Positions 11,655 through 22,219 of a stretch of DNA of 64,000 bases are shown here, one piece after another (position 1 is the first letter of the stretch; every line of letters starts with the position of its first letter). Below the pieces are notes generated by a model, which worked only from the letters and a program-made list of their open reading frames with translations, ran no database searches and was not told where the DNA came from. The DNA is taken from positions 682,001 through 746,000 of the forward strand of contig NZ_CP133083.1 in assembly GCF_030908545.1 (NCBI RefSeq). Reading direction: 5' to 3'. Made by a program: the position numbers and the translations under genes. The DNA is from Nitrosomonas sp. sh817. GTDB lineage: Bacteria > Pseudomonadota > Gammaproteobacteria > Burkholderiales > Nitrosomonadaceae.

Positions 11655-12440
11655 ATGAAGTTCAGATTGGTTGTTGTTTTGTTGATATTAGTTACTTTAT
11701 GCGCTTGCGCCACGACCCCTACCGGACGAAGCCAATTGGCATTTATGCCGGATGATGAGCTGGACGCCATGGGATTACAAGCATTTACCGAAATGAAGAA
11801 TGAAAAACCGATGAGTCAGGATACGCGCGAGAATCGGTTTGTGCGTTGCATTACCGACGCCATTACGCGTGAAACCGGCGGTGAATGGGAAGTTGCGGTA
11901 TTCGAGGATAAATCATTGAATGCATTTGCATTGCCCGGCAAGAAAATCGGCGTTCATACCGGTTTGATCGATCTGGCGGACAACCAGGATCAGCTTGCGG
12001 CCGTCATAGGGCATGAGATCGGTCATGTATTGGCGAAACACAGTAACGAACGGATGTCACAGAAACTGGGCGCGCAAATCGGCATGTCGGTGATTGCCGC
12101 GATTGCTGCGCCGCGTACGCCGATGGGTCAGACCGCCATGGGGCTGCTCGGTGTCGGTACGCAGTATGGCGTATTGATGCCGTTTAGCCGCTTGCATGAA
12201 AGCGAAGCCGATGCGATCGGGATCGAATTGATGGCGAAAGCCGGGTTCAATCCGGCCGAGAGCATTACGCTCTGGCAGAAAATGGCGCAAGCCAGTCAAG
12301 GCTCGCAACCGGCTGAATTTTTATCGACGCATCCGTCGCACGATACCCGGATCGATGATCTCCAGGAACTAATGCCCAAAGCCACGGCATTGATGCAACA
12401 GGCCCGCGCCGCCGGAAAAAGACCGGATTGCGAGAAATAG
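11655..12440 (+). CDS. M48 family zinc metalloprotease, lipoprotein
   Basis: A 261-residue protein with an N-terminal signal ending in a lipobox-like LCAC (cysteine 18), so probably an outer-membrane lipoprotein facing the periplasm. The zinc site is HEIGH (histidines 120 and 124, glutamate 121), and the third ligand lies in the downstream ESEADAIGIELM motif. This is the LoiP/YcaL-like group of small M48 peptidases involved in envelope protein quality control. The start at 11655 is chosen because it gives a clean signal peptide; the frame is open upstream to 11565. Confidence 0.9.
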   Translation: MKFRLVVVLLILVTLCACATTPTGRSQLAFMPDDELDAMGLQAFTEMKNEKPMSQDTRENRFVRCITDAITRETGGEWEVAVFEDKSLNAFALPGKKIGVHTGLIDLADNQDQLAAVIGHEIGHVLAKHSNERMSQKLGAQIGMSVIAAIAAPRTPMGQTAMGLLGVGTQYGVLMPFSRLHESEADAIGIELMAKAGFNPAESITLWQKMAQASQGSQPAEFLSTHPSHDTRIDDLQELMPKATALMQQARAAGKRPDCEK

Positions 12441-12444
12441 CCGG

Positions 12445-12831
12445 TTATTGTTCCGGCGCCGGTTCGTGTGCCGGAAAATCCAGTTCAACCTTAGCACCGT
12501 CCGGATCATGGCAGAATAACTGCCATATCTCCAATCCTTGCAAGCGCTTTAATTCATAAGCGACACCGCATTGCTTAAGCCTATCGACAGTTGCTTGTAA
12601 ACCGGAAGCGGTAAAAGCCATGTGATCGATGACACCGGCCGCATCGGCCGGTATCGGCTTGCCCGCCATGATATGCAACACGGCCTGATCGCCTGCGTAG
12701 AGCCAGGCGCCCGGAAACGTAAACGGTGGCCGGTAGCCTTCTGATAGACCTAAGATGTTGATATAAAAATCTTTGCTGCTTTCAAGGTTGCTGCTTAAAA
12801 CCGTGAAATGATTCATTCCGAGAATCTTCAT
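12445..12831 (-). CDS. VOC family protein (glyoxalase/dioxygenase fold)
   Basis: A 128-residue vicinal-oxygen-chelate fold protein. It begins ILGMNHFTVLSSNLESSKDFY, has VIDHMAFTASGLQATVDRL in the second half, and ends with the FCHDPDGAKVELDF motif. Likely metal ligands are His in MNHFTV, His in IDHMAF and Glu in KVELDF. The exact substrate (glyoxalase I-like, dioxygenase or resistance protein) cannot be read. The start at 12831 is supported by AGGAGG nine bases upstream, although an in-frame start at 12852 exists. It is convergent with the M48 gene, 4 bp apart. Confidence 0.85.
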   Translation of the reverse strand: MKILGMNHFTVLSSNLESSKDFYINILGLSEGYRPPFTFPGAWLYAGDQAVLHIMAGKPIPADAAGVIDHMAFTASGLQATVDRLKQCGVAYELKRLQGLEIWQLFCHDPDGAKVELDFPAHEPAPEQ

Positions 12832-13362
12832 TTTGTTGTCCTCCTGCATCATGCCAGCTCCTTTCCCGAACGAAGCTGAGTCTCTCCATGTTCTTGCAAT
12901 GATGTTTATATATTCCTACAAATATAATGGGTTTTTCTTTTTTTATTTCATACTTGGATTTTTTCCATCATCGCTAGAATAGTAGAGACGGAACATTTTT
13001 ATCACCGGTTGATACTGCTCGGAAACTGCGTTAGCCAGTTGATGAAACAATATTTTATCAGCATTGTTTTTTATGCGGCCATCAATGTCAAGGAATCAAT
13101 TAAAGAAAATATTTCTTTTAGCCGTAAGAAAAATCTTACCTGTTATTTGAATCGGTAAATACCTGAATAATCACCTAGGGAAGCGCTGATTAATTCAGCG
13201 AACGTGCTGAAGGGCGAGGCGCACGGAACGCAACAACCGAGACATATCAATCTGATAGGCGAGGGAGTGAGTACCGCGCAACGAAGCAATTCGCTCGTGC
13301 AGTCAATTAATCAGCGCTTCCCTAATCAAAAATCAGCAATGTAACTAGAAGGAGCGGAAAAC
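12832..13362. other. Intergenic region between VOC gene and cheW
   Basis: About 530 bp without a gene. The first 340 bp are AT-rich and show no feature beyond possible promoter-like sequence. Bases 13178-13322 are a MITE, listed separately. The last 40 bp hold the cheW leader with an AGAAGGAG Shine-Dalgarno. Confidence 0.8.
13178..13322. mobile_element. MITE-like element, 145 bp, with IS5-type termini
   Basis: The ends are an 18-bp perfect inverted repeat (GGGAAGCGCTGATTAATT and its complement). The interior has no coding capacity. The flanks are CTAG on the left and CTAA on the right, matching the YTAR target preference of IS5-type transposases. The terminal sequence closely matches the right end of the complete IS5-family copy at 34.04-35.24 kb (GGGAAACGCTGATTAATTC), so this is probably a non-autonomous derivative moved by that transposase. 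Confidence 0.8.
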
Positions 13363-13875
13363 ATGTTACAGGAGCAGACGACCTCTGCAGCAAGCGGGTC
13401 ACCGCAACCGCAAAACAGCGGAGTGACCAATGAGTTTCTAACCTTTCGTCTGGGAAGCGAGGAATACGGGATTGAGATCCTCAAGGTACAGGAAATTCGC
13501 GGCTACGAAGCCATTACGCAGATAGCCAACGCGCCCGACTTCATTAAAGGTGTGGTGAATTTAAGGGGCATCATCGTGCCGATCATCGATATGCGGATTA
13601 AATTTTGCCTGGGCAGCGTGGAATACGATCAATTCACCGTCGTGATTATTCTCAATGTAGCAGGGCGGGTGATGGGGATCGTGGTGGATGGCGTATCCGA
13701 CGTGATCAGTTTGGAGTCTGAGCAGATTCGCCCAACGCCGGAACTAGGTTCGGTGATTGATACCGAATATATCATGGGTCTTGGGACGATTGATGATCGA
13801 ATGTTGATCATGATTGATATCGAGAAGCTGATGAGCAGTCACGATATGGGATTGATTGAATCCAGCATCAACTAG
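13363..13875 (+). CDS. cheW: Chemotaxis adaptor protein CheW
   Basis: Couples chemoreceptors to the CheA kinase at the inner membrane. The 170-residue protein shows the CheW pattern: [25 protein letters not shown], then [34 protein letters not shown] and [22 protein letters not shown]. An Asn/Gln/Ser-rich leader of about 25 residues precedes the domain. It lies 38 bp upstream of a chemoreceptor gene with the same orientation. No cheA, cheY, cheR or cheB is in the window, so this pair is separate from the main che cluster. Confidence 0.95.
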   Translation: MLQEQTTSAASGSPQPQNSGVTNEFLTFRLGSEEYGIEILKVQEIRGYEAITQIANAPDFIKGVVNLRGIIVPIIDMRIKFCLGSVEYDQFTVVIILNVAGRVMGIVVDGVSDVISLESEQIRPTPELGSVIDTEYIMGLGTIDDRMLIMIDIEKLMSSHDMGLIESSIN

Positions 13876-13913
13876 CAGGATGGTTTTTTAGGAAAAATTC
13901 ATAGGAGGTTGGG

Positions 13914-15638
13914 ATGTTTACAGAAACGACAATTAAGTTTCGTTTAAATTTAGTATTGATCATGATGGCAATGTTGCTAGTGAGTACCGGTACCATTGGT
14001 TTGTATGGTTTTAATCAGGGCAATGACAGACTGGAAACGGTCTATGAGGATCGCTTGATTACTACCGGGCAACTAAGCTCGATTCTGGATGTTTGGTATC
14101 AAGTCCGGGAAAATACCAGAAATGCGGTTGAGTCGAATAATGTTGCGACAGCCAAAACGCTGGGAGACGATGCGAACCGCTTGGTCAAGCAAAATGAAGG
14201 CGTGTGGGCAAAATATCTTGCAACGTACTTAACGCCTGAAGAAGAGGCGTTGACCAAAACCAAGGGTGAGCAGCACGTGCAGTATGTGAGTTCAATGAAT
14301 CGCACGATTCAGTTAGCGTCGTCCGGGGAGTTTGAAGCTGCGGCACGGAATCTGGCTGCCGATACCGTACCGAAGTTTACTGCTTTGCGCGATACGGTTT
14401 TTGCCTTGCTGGATTTGCAAAGTAAAATTGCCGAGCAGGAATATGCGCAAGCTCAAACCGATTTTCAGACTATTTTCATGATTTTATCCGCGATCATGAT
14501 CGTCAGTATCGTGGCGGCAGCCGTGTTCGGCATGTTGCTATTAAAGTCGATCGTTGACCCGCTGAATGAAGCCATAGAGATTGCTCATAAAGTCGCGTCG
14601 GGAGACCTCACTTCGAATATAACGGTGGGATCGACCAAGTCGTCGACCGGCAGATTACTGCAAGCATTAAAAGAAATGAACGATAGCTTGATAGACCTGG
14701 TCGGAAAAGTGCGTTCGAGCACGGATCAAATTACCACGGCATCGGGAGAGATTGCATCGGGCAACTCGGATCTGAGTCAGCGCACCGAAGAACAAGCGTC
14801 AAGCCTGGAAGAAACTGCATCCAGCATGGAAGAATTGACCTCAACCGTCAGACAAAATGCCGATAATGCACGCCAAGCGAATCAATTAGCGGCAGGTGCA
14901 TCGGAAGTTGCAGTCAAGGGTGGTGCGGTAGTAGGGCAAGTGGTGCAAACCATGAGTTCGATTAATGAGAGTTCCAAGAAAATTGTCGACATCATCAGCG
15001 TGATTGATGGCATTGCATTCCAAACCAACATTCTGGCATTGAACGCAGCGGTCGAAGCGGCCCGGGCCGGAGAGCAAGGCCGCGGCTTTGCGGTGGTGGC
15101 GACGGAAGTAAGAACCCTGGCGCAACGTTCAGCAGCGGCGGCAAAAGAGATCAAAGAGCTGATCAGCGACTCGGTGGCGAAAGTGGAAGACGGTACCCGT
15201 CTGGTCGACGAAGCAGGTGCGACGATGGATGAAATCGTGAGCGCGGTGAAACGTGTGACCGATATCATGAGCGAAATTTCCGCGGCATCACAAGAACAAA
15301 GCTCTGGAATCGAACAGGTCAATCAAGCGGTTACGCAGATGGACGAGGTGACGCAACAGAATGCCGCGCTGGTGGAGGAAGCAGCCGCAGCCGCCGAATC
15401 GATGCAAGAACAAGCGCAATCGCTATCGCAAGCGGTCAGCATATTCAGGCTATCAGGTGGTCATGGAGCGGTAACACCGGTTAAGAGAAGTAACCGTCCG
15501 GCAGCGGTCGCGAAGCTGCCTAATCGCGGCCCGGCAACGAGAAAAGCATTGGTAAAATCGAATGCGAGCGTAGCCAGTGAACCGGCGCCCCGCAAAGTTG
15601 CAGCCGGTGGTGGCGGGGGCGACTGGGAAGAGTTCTAA
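13914..15638 (+). CDS. Methyl-accepting chemotaxis protein
   Basis: A transmembrane chemoreceptor of 574 residues. Membrane segments are at about 13-33 and 187-210, bounding a helical four-helix-bundle-like periplasmic sensor. HAMP follows at about 211-265 and the cytoplasmic signalling domain at about 270-530, with the conserved tip around [22 protein letters not shown] basic proline/alanine linker leads to the C terminus DWEEF, which resembles the xWxxF pentapeptide that tethers CheR/CheB. The Shine-Dalgarno is AGGAGG. The ligand is not predictable. It is followed by a strong terminator. Confidence 0.95.
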   Translation: MFTETTIKFRLNLVLIMMAMLLVSTGTIGLYGFNQGNDRLETVYEDRLITTGQLSSILDVWYQVRENTRNAVESNNVATAKTLGDDANRLVKQNEGVWAKYLATYLTPEEEALTKTKGEQHVQYVSSMNRTIQLASSGEFEAAARNLAADTVPKFTALRDTVFALLDLQSKIAEQEYAQAQTDFQTIFMILSAIMIVSIVAAAVFGMLLLKSIVDPLNEAIEIAHKVASGDLTSNITVGSTKSSTGRLLQALKEMNDSLIDLVGKVRSSTDQITTASGEIASGNSDLSQRTEEQASSLEETASSMEELTSTVRQNADNARQANQLAAGASEVAVKGGAVVGQVVQTMSSINESSKKIVDIISVIDGIAFQTNILALNAAVEAARAGEQGRGFAVVATEVRTLAQRSAAAAKEIKELISDSVAKVEDGTRLVDEAGATMDEIVSAVKRVTDIMSEISAASQEQSSGIEQVNQAVTQMDEVTQQNAALVEEAAAAAESMQEQAQSLSQAVSIFRLSGGHGAVTPVKRSNRPAAVAKLPNRGPATRKALVKSNASVASEPAPRKVAAGGGGGDWEEF

Positions 15639-15667
15639 AACTTATCCAGTCGTAGTCAGAATAACGA

Positions 15668-15700
15668 AACACCACCTGGTTTCCAGGTGGTGTTTTTTTT
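15668..15700 (+). terminator. Terminator of cheW-chemoreceptor unit
   Basis: A 12-bp perfect stem (AACACCACCTGG / CCAGGTGGTGTT) with a 3-base loop runs into eight consecutive T, 30 bp after the chemoreceptor stop. Confidence 0.92.
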
Positions 15701-16020
15701 GGTAGCTGCATGACTGAAGTTTGTTCCAAGGCGATGTCATAACCCGCTCGCTCGTTCGATTTGCGGGGGATTCATATAAATTGACATAAAATCATATGGT
15801 TGGATAGTTTTTATAAAATCGATACCGTTACCGGAGCTAATGCAGAAAGATCTCGACAGTTGCACCGATTGTTACAATAATGAAGGAATCCATCAGAGTA
15901 ACGCCAAAAAATATTCGAATTTTGGATTGTTATTGAATCCGATCCACATCAGCCCCAAACCTTAATTTGCTATAAATGCTTGAATTTTGCGAGGGGTACT
16001 AAAAATACGGTAACAGCGAC
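15701..16020. other. Intergenic region before the RND permease
   Basis: About 320 bp between the chemoreceptor terminator and the RND gene. No RNA gene, repeat or reliable promoter was recognised; it presumably holds the RND promoter. Confidence 0.6.
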
Positions 16021-19000
16021 ATGGCTAAATTTTTTCTTGAAAGGCCGATTTTTGCCTCGGTATTGTCAATCATCATTGTGCTCGCCGGTTTGGCTGCGGT
16101 TGTGCAATTACCGGTTGAGCAGTATCCCCGCATCACCCCGCCTACGGTCATCGTAACCGCAACCTTTCCGGGTGCGAGTGCTGAAACCATGATTAAAACC
16201 GTAGCCGCACCCATCGAAGAAAAATTGAGCGCCATCGAAGGATTGCTGTACTTCAATTCCAGTGCGGATTCCAGCGGCCGGTTGACGATTACGGTTACCT
16301 TTGAAATCGGAACGGATGTCGACCGGGCTGTGTTTAATGTCAGCAATGAAGTCAATACCGCATTGGCGCGCTTGCCCGACGAAGTCAGGCGGACCGGTAT
16401 TACGGTGCAGAAGCGCTCCAATGATTTACTGCTGGTTTTTGCGTTGACTTCCAAGGAGCCTAGCCATAACACCCTGTTTCTGAGCAACTTTATTACGATC
16501 AATTTGTTGGACGACTTACGACGGGCCACAGGTGTGGGCGAAGCACGGATTTTCGGGGCGCAGGATTACGCCATGCGGATCTGGTTGCGGCCTGATCGTA
16601 TGGCGCAGCTGGGCATCACCACCAGCGATATCGTGAACGCCATCCGTGCGCAAAATGCGCAGCAAGCGATCGGGAAAATCGGCCAAGAACCGGCGCTGGT
16701 TGATCAGCAACTGGTCTATACAGTAACTGCGAAAGGCCGGTTACTGGAACCCGAGCAATTCGAAGAGATCATCCTGCGCTCCGATGGCATGCGTGGTGTG
16801 TTGTATTTGAAGGATGTCGCGCGCATTGAACTCGGCGCGCAGGATTATGCAACGCGCACATTGCTGAACGGTCACCCCGGTCTTGGGATCGGAATTTTTC
16901 TTCGGTCCGGCGCCAATGCGCTGGAAACCGCAGCGGCTGTCAAAGCCAGAATGCAGGAACTGAAACAGTATTTTCCGGAGGGAGTGGAGTATGTCATTTC
17001 CTACGATACCAGCGTGTTTGTCAAAGCATCGATCTGGGAAGTCGTGAAGACCTTGGGAGAGGCTTTGTTGCTGGTGGTGCTGGTAGTCTATTTATTTTTG
17101 CAAAGCTGGCGGGCAACCCTCATTCCGGTCATCGCCATCCCGATCTCGTTGATCGGCACATTTGCCGGGTTGTGGTTGCTGGGATACTCCATTAATACGC
17201 TGACGCTTTTTGCCATGGTGCTGTCGATCGGCATCGTCGTCGACGATGCCATCGTGGTGCTGGAAAATATCGAGCGTCTGATCTCGCAGGAAAAGCTATC
17301 ACCCCTGGATGCCGCGATGAAAGCGATGCAGCAGGTTTCCAGCGCGGTAGTGGCGATGACCATGGTATTGGCGGCGGTTTTCGTACCGGTAGCTTTTTTG
17401 GGAGGCATTGCTGGGGAACTGTACCAGCAATTCGCGGTAACGGTCGCTGTCGCCGGCGTGATTTCAGGTATCGTGGCGTTAACGTTGACACCGACTTTAT
17501 GCGTGATGTTGTTGCGATCCACGCACCGGCAATCGGCTTTTTTTACCTGGTTTGACCGTCATTTCGAGCGGACGCGCCGGTTTTATGTCGGCATGGTCGG
17601 TCTGAGTCTGCGTCATTCGATTAAAAGCGCGTTGCTATTCATGGCAGTGATTATGTGTGTATTCATTCTGGTGAGAAACATACCGGATAGTTTCGTGCCG
17701 CCGGAAGATCAAGGCTTCGTGCTCGGTGCGGTGATTTTGCCCGACGGCGCCGCGCTTGGCCGCACCATCCGAACCGCCGATGCCATTACCACCGAAATGG
17801 CCAAGCTACCCGGCGTTACTTTTCAATTTGCCGTCAACGGTTTGGATTTTATTGGCGGCGGTAACAAAACCAATGTGTCGACGATTTTCCTGCGGATGAA
17901 AGATTGGTCCGAACGCACCACGACGGCGGAAGATGTGGTAAAAAAAATGTCGGAAGTGGGGGCACAGCAGCCGGATGGAATCGCAATCGCCTTTAACCCG
18001 CCGGCGATTCGTGGACTGGGCAGTACTGGTGGATTTGAATTATTTGTGCAGAGCCGGACAAACTCTGATCCGGCGCAATTGGCCCGTGTCGTCGACGAGT
18101 TGATGCGAACGTTGCGGCAAGAACCCAAGTTGGCAACGGTCAATACTTTCTTGCGGACATCGGTGCCGCAATATTTCATTGAAGTCGATGATGCCAAGGC
18201 CATTGCCCAAGGCGTGTCGATAGCGGATATCTATGCCACCCTGCAAAGCACCATGGGTACATTCTATGTGAATGATTTTAACCGCTCTGGACGGACCTAC
18301 CGCGTGCAATTGCAGGCGGAAGCGCCATTTCGCATGACGGCGGAGGATCTCGGCAAAGTGTATGTGCGTTCCGAGCCGGGCGCAATGATCCCGCTATCGG
18401 CTTTAAGCACGGTGAAGCACATTGTCGGCGCGGAACAACTGGAGCGGTTCAATGGTTTGTTAGCGGCTAAAGTGATGGGTAGCGGCGCGAAGGGGGTGAG
18501 TTCGGGGGAAGCGATTGCACGGGTGGAAGAGGTCGCTGCCGGAACATTACCGGATGGTTATCAGATCGCTTGGACGGGAGCAGCTTTCCAGGAGAAAAAA
18601 ATGGGATCGGCCGCGATTATTGCGCTGAGTCTCGCGGTCGTGATGGTTTTCCTGATTTTAGCGGCGCAGTTTGAGACTTGGGCGCTGCCGCTGGCGGTCA
18701 TCATGGCGATTCCTTTTGCGATGGCCGGCGCGTTGCTGGCGATTTTGCTGCGCGGCATGCCGAATGATATTTATTTTCAGATCGGTATGGTGACTTTGGT
18801 CGGATTGACCGCGAAGAATGCGATATTGCTGGTCGAATTTGCCAATCAGAAAATGAAACAAGGCATGGCAGTCTCCCATGCCGCTTTGCAGTCGGCGCAA
18901 CTGCGTTTCCGTCCTATCGTGATGACTTCGATGGCTTTCATACTGGGTGTCGTGCCGCTGGTACTGGCTACCGGCGCCGGTTCGGCAGCCCGGCAATCGA

Positions 19001-19161
19001 TGGGAACCGGCGTTTTTGGCGGCATGATATTGGCCACGGCGGTCGCGACAATTTTTGTGCCATTATTTTTCTCTTGGTTTGTACGCAGGCAAAATCCCGG
19101 ACAACCCGGGAGTAATAATAAAGCCACGCAACAGCAACCAACCGCATCGATCGATCGATAG
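16021..19161 (+). CDS. RND efflux permease, HAE1 (AcrB/MexB-like) family
   Basis: Proton-driven inner-membrane pump subunit of 1046 residues, the full family length. It begins MAKFFLERPIFASVLSIIIV, has the intramembrane aspartate pair in IGIVVDDAIVVLENIER near residues 406-408, and the repeat of two six-helix halves with large periplasmic loops. The C-terminal half has GLTAKNAILLVEFAN and the TGVFGGMILATAVATIFVPLFF segment. No membrane-fusion protein or TolC-type gene is adjacent, unlike most acrAB or mexAB operons, so partners must lie elsewhere. Substrates are not predictable. No strong Shine-Dalgarno precedes the ATG. Confidence 0.95.
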   Translation: MAKFFLERPIFASVLSIIIVLAGLAAVVQLPVEQYPRITPPTVIVTATFPGASAETMIKTVAAPIEEKLSAIEGLLYFNSSADSSGRLTITVTFEIGTDVDRAVFNVSNEVNTALARLPDEVRRTGITVQKRSNDLLLVFALTSKEPSHNTLFLSNFITINLLDDLRRATGVGEARIFGAQDYAMRIWLRPDRMAQLGITTSDIVNAIRAQNAQQAIGKIGQEPALVDQQLVYTVTAKGRLLEPEQFEEIILRSDGMRGVLYLKDVARIELGAQDYATRTLLNGHPGLGIGIFLRSGANALETAAAVKARMQELKQYFPEGVEYVISYDTSVFVKASIWEVVKTLGEALLLVVLVVYLFLQSWRATLIPVIAIPISLIGTFAGLWLLGYSINTLTLFAMVLSIGIVVDDAIVVLENIERLISQEKLSPLDAAMKAMQQVSSAVVAMTMVLAAVFVPVAFLGGIAGELYQQFAVTVAVAGVISGIVALTLTPTLCVMLLRSTHRQSAFFTWFDRHFERTRRFYVGMVGLSLRHSIKSALLFMAVIMCVFILVRNIPDSFVPPEDQGFVLGAVILPDGAALGRTIRTADAITTEMAKLPGVTFQFAVNGLDFIGGGNKTNVSTIFLRMKDWSERTTTAEDVVKKMSEVGAQQPDGIAIAFNPPAIRGLGSTGGFELFVQSRTNSDPAQLARVVDELMRTLRQEPKLATVNTFLRTSVPQYFIEVDDAKAIAQGVSIADIYATLQSTMGTFYVNDFNRSGRTYRVQLQAEAPFRMTAEDLGKVYVRSEPGAMIPLSALSTVKHIVGAEQLERFNGLLAAKVMGSGAKGVSSGEAIARVEEVAAGTLPDGYQIAWTGAAFQEKKMGSAAIIALSLAVVMVFLILAAQFETWALPLAVIMAIPFAMAGALLAILLRGMPNDIYFQIGMVTLVGLTAKNAILLVEFANQKMKQGMAVSHAALQSAQLRFRPIVMTSMAFILGVVPLVLATGAGSAARQSMGTGVFGGMILATAVATIFVPLFFSWFVRRQNPGQPGSNNKATQQQPTASIDR

Positions 19162-19251
19162 GCGAGGAATCTGCAGGATAAACCCGGCGGAATGCAATCC
19201 AATGAAAAGTGTTGCCGCGTGTAGGCTGTGATTTCGGCTACAATCACAGGT

Positions 19252-20949
19252 ATGAATTTAAGTAAAACGAAAATATTGCAGCCCCTTCAGAAAAAAATCG
19301 GAAATACCAATATTATCCTGATCGGCATGATGGGCGCCGGCAAAACCACGATCGGCAAGGCGCTGGCCAGCGCTTTGAACAAAGAGTTCATTGATTCCGA
19401 TCATGAGATTCAGAAGCGCACCGGTGTAAAAATCCCGGTCATTTTTGAAATCGAAGGGGAAGCCGGATTCCGCAAGCGCGAATCGGAAGCGTTATTTGAT
19501 TTGGCGCATAAAAACAACGTTGTGCTGGCGACCGGCGGCGGAGCTATTCTGAGTCCGGACAACCGCCGGTTGCTACGGCGCAGCGGTATCGTTATCTATC
19601 TGCGGGCATCCGTCAATGATTTATACCGGCGTACCCGGCATGACAAGAACCGGCCGTTGCTGCAGACCGATAACTTGTACGGCCGGTTGAGCGAACTTTA
19701 TGGTCAGCGCGATTCTCTGTATCGCGAAACAGCGCATTTGATCATCGACAGCGGCAAGCAAGGCGTTCGTTTTCTGGTTCAAAAACTTATCAATCAATTA
19801 ATCTCTGAAGACCTCGATCACATTATGTACGGTAGTGACATGAACGCTATGCAAACCATTACGGTAGATTTTACATCTTCATCCGAGAAACGCAGTTATC
19901 CGATCCATGTCGGTCACGGGATTTTGCAGCAGGCCGATTTGATTGCATCTTGCTTGCCGCAGAAACGGGTGGCGATTGTCAGCAATACCACCGTTGCGCC
20001 ATTGTATCTGGATCAATTGCGCGCAGCTCTGGAAGCCAAAGGAGTCGTTTCCCTTCCGATTATTCTTCCCGATGGCGAAGCCCATAAGAATTGGGAAACA
20101 TTGAATTTGATTTATGACGCGCTGCTGACAAACCATTGCGAGCGCAAAACCGCTATTTTGGCGCTGGGTGGCGGCGTGGTCGGCGATTTGACCGGATTTG
20201 CCGCAGCCACTTATTTGCGCGGCGTGCCGTTCATCCAGATTCCAACCACGCTTTTGGCGCAGGTGGATTCTTCGGTCGGCGGTAAAACCGGCATCAATCA
20301 TCCGCTAGGCAAAAATATGATCGGCGCGTTTTATCAGCCGCGTTTGGTTTTAACCGATAGTGCAACGCTGAATACCCTGCCCGACCGGGAATTGCGTGCG
20401 GGAATCGCCGAGATTATTAAATACGGTCTGATTCGCGATCCGGCGTTTTTCGAATGGCTGGAACAAAATATGCATCGTTTGCTGGCGCGAGATCCGATGA
20501 CGCTGAACGAAGCGATCCGGCGAAGCTGCGAGAACAAGGCTGAAATCGTGGCGTCCGATGAACAGGAAAAAGGTGTGCGGGCGTTATTGAATTTAGGCCA
20601 TACCTTTGGTCACGCAATCGAAAATGGCATGGGATACGGTGTCTGGTTGCATGGCGAAGCGGTGGCGGCTGGAACCATACTGGCGGCGGAGCTGTCGCGC
20701 CGCATGAAACTGATTGGTGAAGCGGATGTGATTCGAATCCGCAGAATTTTTCTCCAGGCGGGTTTGCCGGTTGTCGCGCCCGCGATGCCCGTGGAAAAGT
20801 ATCTGCAATTGATGACGCTGGATAAAAAGGTCGAATCCGGTAAAACACGATTTATCGTTCTGAATCGCATTGGAGAAGCGGTGATGCGCGCCGATGTTCC
20901 AGCCGAGCTCCTCAACGACACGATTCTCGCTTGCATGCCGCATGAGTAA
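19252..20949 (+). CDS. aroKB: Fused shikimate kinase / 3-dehydroquinate synthase
   Basis: One continuous 565-residue protein carries two shikimate-pathway enzymes. Residues about 15-185 are shikimate kinase, with Walker [10 protein letters not shown], the DSD shikimate-binding motif and the GGGAILS motif. Residues about 200-565 are 3-dehydroquinate synthase, with [27 protein letters not shown] and the metal-ligand histidines in [10 protein letters not shown] and WLHGEAVA. The linker near residues 186-203 contains several ATG codons, so separate translation of the aroB part is possible. In most proteobacteria these are adjacent but separate genes. The last 8 bp overlap the dGTPase start. Confidence 0.93.
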   Translation: MNLSKTKILQPLQKKIGNTNIILIGMMGAGKTTIGKALASALNKEFIDSDHEIQKRTGVKIPVIFEIEGEAGFRKRESEALFDLAHKNNVVLATGGGAILSPDNRRLLRRSGIVIYLRASVNDLYRRTRHDKNRPLLQTDNLYGRLSELYGQRDSLYRETAHLIIDSGKQGVRFLVQKLINQLISEDLDHIMYGSDMNAMQTITVDFTSSSEKRSYPIHVGHGILQQADLIASCLPQKRVAIVSNTTVAPLYLDQLRAALEAKGVVSLPIILPDGEAHKNWETLNLIYDALLTNHCERKTAILALGGGVVGDLTGFAAATYLRGVPFIQIPTTLLAQVDSSVGGKTGINHPLGKNMIGAFYQPRLVLTDSATLNTLPDRELRAGIAEIIKYGLIRDPAFFEWLEQNMHRLLARDPMTLNEAIRRSCENKAEIVASDEQEKGVRALLNLGHTFGHAIENGMGYGVWLHGEAVAAGTILAAELSRRMKLIGEADVIRIRRIFLQAGLPVVAPAMPVEKYLQLMTLDKKVESGKTRFIVLNRIGEAVMRADVPAELLNDTILACMPHE

Positions 20950-22063
20950 GCTTGCCGGTTATGCAGTGTCCTGCGAGAATTCACGAGGGCGCGCGATTGA
21001 TGAAGATCCGCCGGCCGGGCGCAGCGAATTTCAGCGGGACCGGGATCGCATCATTCATTCGGCGGCTTTCCGCCGCTTGGAATATAAAACCCAGGTGTTC
21101 GTGAATCATGAAGGCGATTTGTTTCGTACGCGTTTGACGCATAGCCTGGAAGTCGCGCAGATCGGGCGGTCGATTGCTCGAAACCTGGGATTGAACGAGG
21201 ATTTGGTGGAAGCCATCACCTTGGCGCACGATTTGGGACATACGCCATTCGGACATGCCGGACAGGACGCATTGAATGGCTGTATGCGGGACTATGGCGG
21301 TTTCGAGCACAATCTTCAATCGCTGCGGGTTGTCGATGTGCTGGAAGAACGGTACGCGGCTTTCGATGGCCTTAATTTATGTTATGAGACCCGGGAAGGC
21401 ATTCTCAAGCATGTGTCCAGAAAAAATGCACAGAAATTGGGCGCGTTGGGAGAGCGTTTCTTGCAACACAAAAGCCCTTCTTTGGAAGCGCAGCTCGCCA
21501 ATTTTGCCGATGAGATTGCCTATAATAATCACGATGTCGACGACGGCTTACGGTCCGGCTTGATCAATTTGGCGCAATTGCAGGAAGTTTCGATTTTTTC
21601 CCGCCACCTTCAGCGCGTCAAGGCGATGCATCCGTCGCTTTCCGAACGGCGCATGGTTTATGAGACCGTGCGCAATATGATCAATACCTTGGTGACCGAT
21701 CTGATACAGCAAAGCACGCATAATATCCGCGAAGCGGGTATCCGTAATCTGGAAGACGTTCATGCGGCACCCCCGTTGATCGGTTTTAGCGCGCAAGTCA
21801 AACAGGAACAGCAAACATTAAAGAAATTCTTGTTTGATAATCTGTACCGGCATTTCCGGGTGATGCGCATGAATAACAAAGCGCGCCATACCATCGAGAA
21901 ATTATTTACTGCATTCAGTTCGGAAATACGGTTGTTACCATCGAAGTATCAGGAGAAATTCGACGCCGACGGGCAACAAGCCATCGCCGACTATATTGCC
22001 GGCATGACCGATCGCTATGCGATAAAAGAGTATCAGCGCTTATTCACGATTGCAGAGGATTGA
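20942..22063 (+). CDS. dgt: Deoxyguanosinetriphosphate triphosphohydrolase-like protein
   Basis: A 373-residue HD-domain hydrolase that cleaves dNTPs to nucleoside and triphosphate. Key motifs are [22 protein letters not shown], the metal-binding [15 protein letters not shown] and [13 protein letters not shown] (HD), and [16 protein letters not shown]. The start at 20942 forms an ATGAGTAA overlap with the aroB stop and gives the family-like start [17 protein letters not shown]. The dgt-like designation covers both true dGTPases and broader dNTPases; which one this is cannot be read. The aroKB-dgt order is common in betaproteobacteria. Confidence 0.92.
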   Translation: MSKLAGYAVSCENSRGRAIDEDPPAGRSEFQRDRDRIIHSAAFRRLEYKTQVFVNHEGDLFRTRLTHSLEVAQIGRSIARNLGLNEDLVEAITLAHDLGHTPFGHAGQDALNGCMRDYGGFEHNLQSLRVVDVLEERYAAFDGLNLCYETREGILKHVSRKNAQKLGALGERFLQHKSPSLEAQLANFADEIAYNNHDVDDGLRSGLINLAQLQEVSIFSRHLQRVKAMHPSLSERRMVYETVRNMINTLVTDLIQQSTHNIREAGIRNLEDVHAAPPLIGFSAQVKQEQQTLKKFLFDNLYRHFRVMRMNNKARHTIEKLFTAFSSEIRLLPSKYQEKFDADGQQAIADYIAGMTDRYAIKEYQRLFTIAED

Positions 22064-22219
22064 CGGGTGCTATTGAAGCACTGGAGAGTTCTTTGAACTA
22101 TTTACATATCCGGCTTCACTGAAATAGTGAATAGTGAAATGGTGTGCCTGAATTTTGATCGGGTGGATTGAGAATATACGCGGTGGCCATTCGCTGGTAA
22201 AATTGCAACCAAGGAAAGG

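Noticed and set aside
19828-19851. Separate aroB gene start in the aroKB linker
   Set aside because: ATG codons are present, but no convincing Shine-Dalgarno precedes them and the frame is continuous, so one fused gene is annotated.
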